In this document: positions 22,099 to 27,541 of the stretch, piece after piece
Layout of the letters: each line of letters starts with the position of its first letter
How positions within the stretch are numbered: position 1 is the stretch's first letter
Source: a virus
IMG/VR virus record: IMGVR_UViG_3300042542_003080
Span: 1 to 27,541 of that record
DNA: 27,541 nt
Direction: 5' to 3' (one strand)
The notes under the pieces: model-generated
What the model was told of the DNA's origin: nothing
The model's database searches: none
What the model saw: only the letters and a program-made list of their open reading frames with translations
Translations under genes and position numbers: made by a program

Positions 22099-22346
22099 CT
22101 CGGGTCGTCCTTGATGCATGTCCGCACATGGTGCTGCATCGTGTCGTAGGCGACGTTCAGGCCGTTCGGCACGAGGTAGTCGCGGCGGAACTGCGCCCAG
22201 GAGATGGCGGTGCGGCCGGACTCGCGCGCCGCATGGAACTCAGCGATCGCGCCCGCGAGATCGGCGTTCCGGCAGACGCTGCACTTCGTCGGCTGCCGCG
22301 GCCGTGTCTTCGATAGCCAGTCCGCAAGGATCTGCTTCTTCGGCAT
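22095..22346 (-). CDS. Zinc-ribbon-like HTH mini-protein
   Basis: 83 aa. A basic N-terminus is followed by KCSVC (Cys22, Cys25), a helical middle with SWAQFRRDYL, and YDTMQHHVRTC (His72/73, Cys77). The spacing suggests a CC-HC zinc site around a helix-turn-helix-like fold, a layout seen in small phage DNA-binding proteins. A GGAG Shine-Dalgarno precedes ATG 22346. It is translationally coupled to the metallophosphoesterase, suggesting they work together, possibly as a DNA-binding partner. This is inference. Confidence 0.65.
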   Translation of the reverse strand: MPKKQILADWLSKTRPRQPTKCSVCRNADLAGAIAEFHAARESGRTAISWAQFRRDYLVPNGLNVAYDTMQHHVRTCIKDDPR

Positions 22347-22358
22347 GGTTCGCTCCGT

Positions 22359-22604
22359 TCAATCTGCGCCGAGCGCCGCCTTCGCCGTCTCCACGATCGC
22401 GCGCCACCGCGCGGCCTGCTCCATGACGGTCCGCAGCTGGTAGGCGACCTCGCCCGGCTCGCCTCCCTCGAAGAGAGTGCGGTCCTCGAACGCGCCGTCG
22501 CGGTTCCACAGTTGCACGCGGATGCGGTTCCTGCCGGCTGACTCGTCGGCCTTCTCGAGCTCGCGCAGCAGGGCGTCGAGGATGTCGAACTCGTCGTCGG
22601 TCAT
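22359..22604 (-). CDS. Unknown 81-aa acidic protein
   Basis: Starts MTDDEFDILDALLRELEKADESAGRN, an acidic helix, then a short beta section (RIRVQLWNRDGAFEDRTLFEG) and a C-terminal helix (EQAARWRAIVETAKAALG). It has no recognisable family motif. The start overlaps the minor-head stop as ATGA. It is likely a small virion-assembly or regulatory protein; this is a guess from location. The longer upstream in-frame ORF is a shadow of the minor head gene. Confidence 0.65.
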   Translation of the reverse strand: MTDDEFDILDALLRELEKADESAGRNRIRVQLWNRDGAFEDRTLFEGGEPGEVAYQLRTVMEQAARWRAIVETAKAALGAD

Positions 22605-23692
22605 GGTTCCTCGTCGGGGATCCGGTCGAGCCGCCGCAGTTCCGCCAGCGTGAGAGGCTGCATGTCGGCGCCGAGCATCTTCTCGAAGGTGAGCCGACCA
22701 CCGCGCCACGCCGTCGCCCGCGTCTTGCCGAGCACCTCGTCTTGCACGTCCCGGCCCTGCGCCTGCAGCCAGCTGCGGAACGTCATGTCGGCCGGCACGG
22801 GACCGTCGACCGCGGCGCGCGTGCCGATCGGCTCGCCTCCGAAGTCGGGGACGGTGGTGCTCCGACAGTTCGGGTGCGCCGGTGGCATCGGGCCCTTGCC
22901 CAGCTCGTAGACCTCGCCGTCGCGGCTGGCGCAGATGATCGAGGTCTTGCTGTCAAGGGTCGAGATCCAGCGATAGGACGTCACGCCGATCGCCTTGAAC
23001 GACTCGGTGCGCGCGATGCTGCTCGCGTGCGTCGCCGCGGTGCGGACCAGCGTTCCGACGGCGCTGGCGCTCTGGCCCGACAGGATGCCGTCGGAGTAGT
23101 CGCTCGCGCGCGAACCGCGCAGCCCGCGGATGATCTGGTCGGTGGTCAGGTTCTCGGACAGACCGGTCTGGATCCATGCCCTCGTCTTGTCGCCAGTCGG
23201 GCCGACCAGCATCTTCCCGAACCACTTCTCGACCGGCTCGCCGAGCACGGGGCGCGCCTGCACGGCCTCGACGACGAGGCGCTCGTTGACCGGCGGAGGA
23301 TCCACCCGCATCGTCTTGGCGGCGCTCTCGCGCACCCACCCCACCTCCTGCTTGACGAGTTCGGCAAGGCGCTCGGTGGTCAGCCGGCGCACGGCGTCGC
23401 TTCCTCGAGCAACGACCGCCTCGATCTCGGCCATGAGCGTCCGCAGCTCCGGGTAGGCGGCGGCGACGAGGTCTAGGCCGCGCGGCGTGAACGTCGCCAG
23501 CCTAGCGCCGACGGCGCGAAGCACCGGCTGCACGACCTCGCGGCGGAACTCCTCGATCGCCTCGACCTGCATGCCGCGCACGGTGCGCGCGACGAGCAGC
23601 TCGTGCCGGTAGAAGCGCGCGATCCACCGACCGGCGCCCTTGCGGAGCGCGGCGCGGATGGTGTCCGTGGTCGGGATCGCGGTGGAGGTCAC
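22601..23692 (-). CDS. Minor head protein (Mu F / SPP1 gp7-like)
   Basis: 363 aa. The C-terminal signature is intact: SSIARTESFKAIGVTSYRWI (about 224-243), then STLDSKTSIICASRDGEVYELGKG and MPPAHPNCRSTT, with Cys254, His273 and Cys276. This is the Mu gpF-like head morphogenesis domain, found bound to the portal in the procapsid. The N-terminal half is helical and portal-binding by analogy. The start is GTG 23692, overlapping the preceding stop as GTGA. It is followed by the 81-aa gene, also by a 4-nt overlap. Confidence 0.85.
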   Translation of the reverse strand: MTSTAIPTTDTIRAALRKGAGRWIARFYRHELLVARTVRGMQVEAIEEFRREVVQPVLRAVGARLATFTPRGLDLVAAAYPELRTLMAEIEAVVARGSDAVRRLTTERLAELVKQEVGWVRESAAKTMRVDPPPVNERLVVEAVQARPVLGEPVEKWFGKMLVGPTGDKTRAWIQTGLSENLTTDQIIRGLRGSRASDYSDGILSGQSASAVGTLVRTAATHASSIARTESFKAIGVTSYRWISTLDSKTSIICASRDGEVYELGKGPMPPAHPNCRSTTVPDFGGEPIGTRAAVDGPVPADMTFRSWLQAQGRDVQDEVLGKTRATAWRGGRLTFEKMLGADMQPLTLAELRRLDRIPDEEP

Positions 23693-23835
23693 TTCGGCAC
23701 CGCGACCAGTCCCGTCTGCGGGTCGATCTTGTGCCCGTCACGCAGCGCGGCCTTGCCGGCGGCGGTGCGCGGGTCGACCAGCCGAACAGAGGCGGGCTTC
23801 GGCTGCGTCTTCTTCTTCTCGGTGTCGGTGGTCAT
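23689..23835 (-). CDS. Unknown 48-aa basic protein
   Basis: Reads MTTDTEKKKTQPKPASVRLV...DPQTGLVAVPK. Lys/Pro/Thr-rich N-terminal half and a short hydrophobic end; no domain recognised. It exists as a gene because its ATG overlaps the portal stop (ATGA) and its stop overlaps the minor-head GTG (GTGA), so it bridges two structural genes without a gap. Small ORFs of this kind between portal and minor head are common and of unknown role. Confidence 0.6.
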   Translation of the reverse strand: MTTDTEKKKTQPKPASVRLVDPRTAAGKAALRDGHKIDPQTGLVAVPK

Positions 23836-25418
23836 GCGGGCACCTCTTCCTCTTCCTGGTCGTCCCCTTGGTCCTGCGGCTCGTCCTCCTGCTGGCCTTC
23901 CTGCGGCGGCTGGCCGGGCTGCGGCTGCCCCTCGGCCTGGACCTGCCGCAGCATCGCGTCGATCTGAGCCTGCTGGCTGCGCTCCTTCTCCATCGTGACC
24001 GCCTCGGCCTCGGCCTCCGGGTCGAAGTCGTCGGCGAAGTCGCCGGACCGCGCGCGCTCCTTCAGGTAGGTCTCGAGCGTGATGTAGCCCTGGTCCACGT
24101 CGGCCTTCAGCGCCACCGTGCGGGCGCCGCTCATGGCCTGGATCATCGACGACGCGCGGTAGAGCGAGACGTTGAAGTCGTCCGGCAGGTCGACGCCGAT
24201 CCACTGCGCCGCGATCTCGAAGGCGCGGTAGAGCGCCCACTCCATCGCCTCGACCCACTGCTGCGCCTCGCTCATTTCGGCCGTCTCGGCGCGCACCTCG
24301 CCGGTAGCGGTGGCCGAGCCCTTCTGCAGCGGCTCGACGGCGCTCGACTTCATCCGGTATTCGGTCTTCTCGATCTCGGCGCGCGCGATGGTGAGTGACG
24401 TGCCGGCGATCTCCACGAACCGCATGTCGGCGCTGTCGCTCGTCGTCATGAAGTGGGATCCCTCGCCCCTCTTCGGCGGCGAGTCTGTGTCCTGCGAAGA
24501 GAGCCCGCGCCCGAACAGGATCGGGTGCATGCAGTAGCGAACCGCGCTGTCGAGGATGCTCTGCTGGTTCCAGTGCTTGACGTTCAGCTGCGCGAGGCCG
24601 ATCAGCGGCGGCCGCGCGTGCATGAACCCAAGCTGCTTCGTGTAGACGACGACGAGCGGAATCTCGCCGTTCGGGAAGCCCGTCGGCGTCGGCCCCTCGA
24701 TGAGCTTGTAGCCGCGCAGGTCGCTGTAGCCGCGAGACGCCTCGGTCGTGCCGGCGATGGAGGACTTGCCGTAGCTCGCTTCCCACAGTTCGACCGTCTC
24801 GCCGGTGTAGCGGCGCACGCGCTGCACGAGCTCGTCGCCGATGCCGTCGGAACGCGGCCGATACTTCCACTCGCGCACGCGCAGCTCGGTGCAGACCTCG
24901 CGGCCGAACCGAACCTCGCTCTGGAACCCGATGATGTTGTCGGGCTCGATGCGGCACAGGTAGGGCCGCGCGTCGATCGCTTCGGCCTCGGCCAGCGTCA
25001 TGCCCTCCTGGCGCGGCACGTTGTCGACGAGGAAGAACCCGGCACCGCGGCGGACGGCGTCGTTGTAGATCATCGACCCGAACACCGACAGCGACCGGCC
25101 CTGACGATCGGCGTCGTCGATCATGCGGTCGAGGAACGGGTCGAGCTGCTCGCGGCCGCTGAACGTCGGCGGCTTCTCGAAGGGGCGGCCGGCGATGCGG
25201 CTCGTCGCCTCGACGAACGCAGGCAGCAGGACCGACGAGTCGAGGCGCTCGCGGTAGAGGTCCGGCTCCGCCTTCTCGCGCGCGGTGCGCGGCGTGAACG
25301 TGATGCCGGCTTCGCGCATCGCGCGGGTGCCGCCCTCGAGCGCTCTGCAGACCTTCCAGTCTTCCTCCATCTCGATGCGAGGACCGTTGAAGAGGCCGAT
25401 GGTGTTGCTGAGGTCCAT
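23832..25418 (-). CDS. Portal protein (DUF4055 family)
   Basis: 528 aa. Recognised from the DUF4055 portal pattern: ETFTPRT-like FTPRTAREKAEPDLYRERLD, ATSRIAGRPFEKPP, GREQLDPFLDRMIDDADRQGRSL, then FLVDNVPR and ARPYLCRIEPDNIIGF. A C-terminal acidic Gln/Glu/Pro-rich tail (EGQPQPGQPPQEGQQEDEPQ...) follows. Portals form the dodecameric vertex ring through which terminase packages DNA. Start is ATG 25418, two nucleotides after the large-terminase stop; the long upstream in-frame extension is terminase antiframe and is excluded. The length is near the family's usual ~450-530 aa. Confidence 0.85.
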   Translation of the reverse strand: MDLSNTIGLFNGPRIEMEEDWKVCRALEGGTRAMREAGITFTPRTAREKAEPDLYRERLDSSVLLPAFVEATSRIAGRPFEKPPTFSGREQLDPFLDRMIDDADRQGRSLSVFGSMIYNDAVRRGAGFFLVDNVPRQEGMTLAEAEAIDARPYLCRIEPDNIIGFQSEVRFGREVCTELRVREWKYRPRSDGIGDELVQRVRRYTGETVELWEASYGKSSIAGTTEASRGYSDLRGYKLIEGPTPTGFPNGEIPLVVVYTKQLGFMHARPPLIGLAQLNVKHWNQQSILDSAVRYCMHPILFGRGLSSQDTDSPPKRGEGSHFMTTSDSADMRFVEIAGTSLTIARAEIEKTEYRMKSSAVEPLQKGSATATGEVRAETAEMSEAQQWVEAMEWALYRAFEIAAQWIGVDLPDDFNVSLYRASSMIQAMSGARTVALKADVDQGYITLETYLKERARSGDFADDFDPEAEAEAVTMEKERSQQAQIDAMLRQVQAEGQPQPGQPPQEGQQEDEPQDQGDDQEEEEVPA

Positions 25419-25420
25419 GT

Positions 25421-26779
25421 TCAGTAGACGAGCGCCTTGCGGGTCTGGATGGGGTGCCGTTCGTGGACGTAGTAGCGAATCGCGTCGACCCAGTGCGTGC
25501 GCCGGCCGTCGCTCTTGTCGATCTTGCGTTCGGCGCCGGGGCGGTCGTCCCACACCACGCCTTCGAAGTCCTTGATCGTGTGCGCGCACGATGGATCGAC
25601 GACGAGGTGCACCTTGCCGGTCATCGTCAGCAGCCGCGAACAGACCGCGTTCACGCTGTCGACGATCGACGGGGCCGACTTCCCGACGCGCAGCTTCGCG
25701 TTGAAGGTCTGCCGCAGGTCCGCCATGACGACCTGCCAGTCGGTGCTGTCGCTGTTCGTGTGGCGCTGGTTGCCGCCGACGTCGCCGTAGACGTAGACCT
25801 CGCCCTTGTGGCCGGCGAACCGGTTGCGGAACGCCTCGCACATGCGCGCGGCCGTGTTGTCGTCGGCGCGGTAGTGCTCCCAGACGACGGCCGTGCACTG
25901 CTCGCCGTCGATGGTCTGCTCCTGGATCGCCACCGCGGCGCCGGGAGAGACGTTGAAGTCGAGCGTGAACACGAGCGGCAGGTCGGGGCGATACTCGACC
26001 TTGCGCACATGGCGCGCGGCGTCCCACGGGTCGAACACGCGCCCCGTCTGCGTGAGGAACGATGCCTCGTATTCCTGCGCGAAGCTGCGCGCATCCATCG
26101 TCTCGCGAGCTGACTGCAGCTCGGCCGGGTCGATGACGACCGACGAGGTCCAGTGGAACGCCTCGTAGCCGTCCAGCTTGCCGTTCTTCGCCTCGTCCCA
26201 CAGGTCGAACGCGTGGTTGCGCCCGTCCGGCTTGAACATCAGGATGGCCCAGCCCGGCGGGCGGCCGCGCGTCGACAGCGCCGGCCGGATCGAACGCGTG
26301 AACGCACCCGGCTTGAAGTAGGCATACTCGTCGCCGATGAAGCCGTCGACCGCCATGCCCTCGGCGCGCGTCGGCCGGTCCATGCCGACGCAGATGATGC
26401 GGGCCCCTGTCACCAGCTCGATCGTCAGCTTCGGACGCTCGCGCACCGAGACGATCCAGTCGGGCGTCAGGCGCTGCTTGATTCGCGGCCACCATAGGCG
26501 CTCGACCATCTCGTAGGTCGGCGCCGCCACGAGGTAGGTCGGGTCGGCGACGTCGACGGGCGGGCACAGGGCACCGCTGAACATGCGCCGCGTCTCGTTC
26601 ACGCGCGGACCGTGCCCGACGAGCAGGTAGTCGAGCGCGTCCATGCTCTTTCCGCTGCGTCGGCCGCCGGCCGCGATCTTGACGCGAGCCGGGCTCTCGC
26701 GCATGCGGCGCCGCTCTGGGTGGTCGATGCGCCGCGTGCCCGCTGGCGGGCGCCAGGTCAGCGGCAGCACGTCTGTCAC
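25421..26779 (-). CDS. terL: Terminase large subunit
   Basis: 452 aa. The ATPase has Walker A GGRRSGKS (38-45) and Walker B FIGDE (147-151). The nuclease domain has a first Asp in TLDFNVSPG (Asp274), a second in YGDVGG (Asp333) and a third in HWVDAIRYY (Asp432), the RNase-H-like triad. It cuts and packages concatemeric DNA using the portal. The start is GTG 26779, which overlaps the small-subunit stop as GTGA and lies 30-odd residues before Walker A; upstream in-frame sequence is a shadow. All motifs are intact. Confidence 0.92.
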   Translation of the reverse strand: MTDVLPLTWRPPAGTRRIDHPERRRMRESPARVKIAAGGRRSGKSMDALDYLLVGHGPRVNETRRMFSGALCPPVDVADPTYLVAAPTYEMVERLWWPRIKQRLTPDWIVSVRERPKLTIELVTGARIICVGMDRPTRAEGMAVDGFIGDEYAYFKPGAFTRSIRPALSTRGRPPGWAILMFKPDGRNHAFDLWDEAKNGKLDGYEAFHWTSSVVIDPAELQSARETMDARSFAQEYEASFLTQTGRVFDPWDAARHVRKVEYRPDLPLVFTLDFNVSPGAAVAIQEQTIDGEQCTAVVWEHYRADDNTAARMCEAFRNRFAGHKGEVYVYGDVGGNQRHTNSDSTDWQVVMADLRQTFNAKLRVGKSAPSIVDSVNAVCSRLLTMTGKVHLVVDPSCAHTIKDFEGVVWDDRPGAERKIDKSDGRRTHWVDAIRYYVHERHPIQTRKALVY

Positions 26780-27285
26780 GTCGCCTCGCCGGGATCGCCC
26801 GCGTTGGTGGCGTCGGCCGTGGGGTCGCCCTCCGCCTCGGTCGATGCCGCAGCCAGGAACTGGCGAAGCGCCTGCTGGCGCTCGAGGTCCGCCGCGCCCT
26901 TCTTCGCCGCGCGCGCCTCGGCGTTGTAGGCGGCGACGCGGGCGACGTCGACCGGCTTCTGGATGCGGTGGATGCGCTCGAGATACCACTGCGCAGCTTC
27001 GGACTCGCCCGGCGTCCCGTCCGCGATCAGGTCGCACTGGTGCATCTCGCCCGTGGCCTTCGCCTCGTCGAACTCTGCACGCAGCTTCGGGTGCCGACGG
27101 ATGCGCTCGCGGATCGAGCTATCGGTCTGGCCGAACCGCGCCGCGATCGCGCTGAGCCGGTATCGACCCTTGCGCAGCATGTCGAGCTGCTTCTTCCACT
27201 GCTCGGGCGAGAGGAACGTGTTGCCCCAATCCGGGTTCGGGTCCGGACTGTTCGGGTCGTCGTAGTCCTTGCAGGGCTGGCCCAT
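26776..27285 (-). CDS. terS: Terminase small subunit
   Basis: 169 aa. An acidic Pro/Asp/Asn N-terminus is followed by a helix-turn-helix-like segment (about 34-66: LDMLRKGRYRLSAIAARFGQ...SIRERIRRHPKLR). After this comes a helical region (68-105, EFDEAKATGEMHQCD...AQWYLERI), which suits the oligomerisation core, and an Ala-rich charged tail. The order directly before the large subunit with a GTGA overlap supports the assignment. The start ATG 27285 has no obvious Shine-Dalgarno and sits 4 nt downstream of two overlapping palindromes. Confidence 0.85.
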   Translation of the reverse strand: MGQPCKDYDDPNSPDPNPDWGNTFLSPEQWKKQLDMLRKGRYRLSAIAARFGQTDSSIRERIRRHPKLRAEFDEAKATGEMHQCDLIADGTPGESEAAQWYLERIHRIQKPVDVARVAAYNAEARAAKKGAADLERQQALRQFLAAASTEAEGDPTADATNAGDPGEAT

Positions 27286-27288
27286 GCG

Positions 27289-27313
27289 GTCTCGATCGAG
27301 ACGGCTAGCCGTC
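27289..27313. other. Two overlapping perfect palindromes upstream of terS
   Basis: GTCTCGATCGAGAC (27289-27302) and GACGGCTAGCCGTC (27300-27313), each a perfect 14-bp palindrome and sharing GAC. They lie between motif copy A and the small-terminase ATG and include the stop codon of the upstream zinc-finger gene. They could be an operator, a terminase recognition site, or alternative hairpins in the leader. Symmetry is certain; function is not. Confidence 0.45.
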
Positions 27314-27517
27314 GCCTGCGGACCGCTCTAGGCCGCGCGCAGTGAAACGGCGCTTTCCTATCGAGCTGCGAACCCTCGACCTCTTGTAGTGGATCGACCT
27401 ACAAGCCCGACACTCCTGGTAGCCCGTCTTCGGGTGCACGTAGACGCCGCAGATGGCGAGGTCGTGGCCCGCGGCACAGTGGTCGGGGTCGCGGCGCGGG
27501 ATTGGCTCCTTGCTCAT
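27305..27517 (-). CDS. Zinc-finger mini-protein (HNH-like, no nuclease core)
   Basis: 70 aa from ATG 27517, chosen because GAGG lies 7 nt upstream (an in-frame GTG at 27523 is possible). The pattern DHCAAGHDL...GVYVHPKTGYQECRACRSIHYKR gives C-X3-H ... C-X2-C, the zinc-binding knuckle often seen in phage HNH endonucleases, but no HNH catalytic region follows. A basic tail (KRSRVRSS...) could bind DNA. HNH-type proteins next to terminase genes are common, so a small DNA-binding helper or a truncated nuclease is possible. The 3' end of the gene contains motif copy A. Confidence 0.65.
   Translation of the reverse strand: MSKEPIPRRDPDHCAAGHDLAICGVYVHPKTGYQECRACRSIHYKRSRVRSSIGKRRFTARGLERSAGDG
27337..27347 (-). 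promoter_or_regulatory. Repeated motif TTTCACTGCGC, copy A
   Basis: Minus strand GTTTCACTGCGCGCGG, its end 52 nt upstream of the small-terminase ATG and inside the last codons of the zinc-finger gene. It matches the other two copies in 11 of 11 core bases and is followed by the imperfect inverted repeat GCGGCC...GGTCCGC. It probably marks the start of the packaging transcript. Confidence 0.5.
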
Positions 27518-27541
27518 CGGCACGCCTCGCGCGGCCCGCCC

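Noticed and set aside
22099-22119. ATG 22119 as phosphoesterase start
   Set aside because: It would overlap the upstream gene by 25 nt, whereas GTG 22098 gives the 4-nt GTGA overlap used throughout; not excluded.
25419-26567. Long N-terminal extension of the portal frame
   Set aside because: Runs through the large-terminase gene; the portal family start and the 2-nt gap fix the start at 25418.
1-27541. CRISPR arrays, tRNAs, insertion sequences, integrase or attachment sites
   Set aside because: No regularly spaced direct repeats, tRNA-like cloverleaf, transposase frame or flanking duplication was seen by eye.

Overview
The window is a near-continuous stretch of tailed-phage (or prophage) structural genes, all read from the minus strand, so biological order runs from the right end to the left. 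Base composition is high-GC, codon use is strongly GC-biased, and no plus-strand gene is supported. The gene set points to a siphovirus. It has a DUF4055-type portal, an HK97-fold capsid, a G/GT tail-chaperone frameshift, a tape measure, and a DUF2460 - DUF2163 - NlpC/P60 - TipJ tail-tip module like that of Rhodobacter-type gene transfer agents and many proteobacterial siphophages. A high-GC Gram-negative host (Pseudomonadota-like) is likely, but this is an inference. No integrase, repressor, replication gene, tRNA or CRISPR array is present.

Layout from right to left. Packaging and portal (27.5-22.4 kb): zinc-finger mini-protein, small and large terminase, portal, a 48-aa protein, minor head protein, and an 81-aa protein. 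Accessory cluster (22.3-19.9 kb): zinc-ribbon mini-protein, metallophosphoesterase with an N-terminal DNA-binding-type repeat, deoxynucleotide-kinase-like P-loop protein, and an 82-aa unknown. Head (19.8-14.0 kb): scaffold, major capsid, cement protein, an unusual 838-aa fusion of two SGNH-hydrolase-like domains to a head-tail connector, head closure, a gp10-like neck protein and tail terminator. Tail (13.7-3.8 kb): tail tube, G/GT chaperones, short tape measure, DUF2460, a polyglycine adhesin-like protein, DUF2163, NlpC/P60 and TipJ. Fibre and lysis (3.7 kb to the left edge): small structural proteins, fibre proteins, a two-TM holin-like protein and the first codons of a further gene.

Most junctions are 4-nt NTGA overlaps (ATGA, GTGA, once TTGA), so the genes probably form a few long, translationally coupled transcripts. 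An 11-12 nt motif, TTTCACTGCGC, occurs on the minus strand exactly three times, about 46-62 nt upstream of the terminase, scaffold and fibre-module start codons. It is the best candidate for a phage-specific transcription control element.

The most unusual items are the SGNH-SGNH-connector fusion, with a degenerate first and apparently intact second active site; the three-copy motif; small beta modules shared between unrelated virion genes; and the DNA-modifying-looking cargo inside the head operon.
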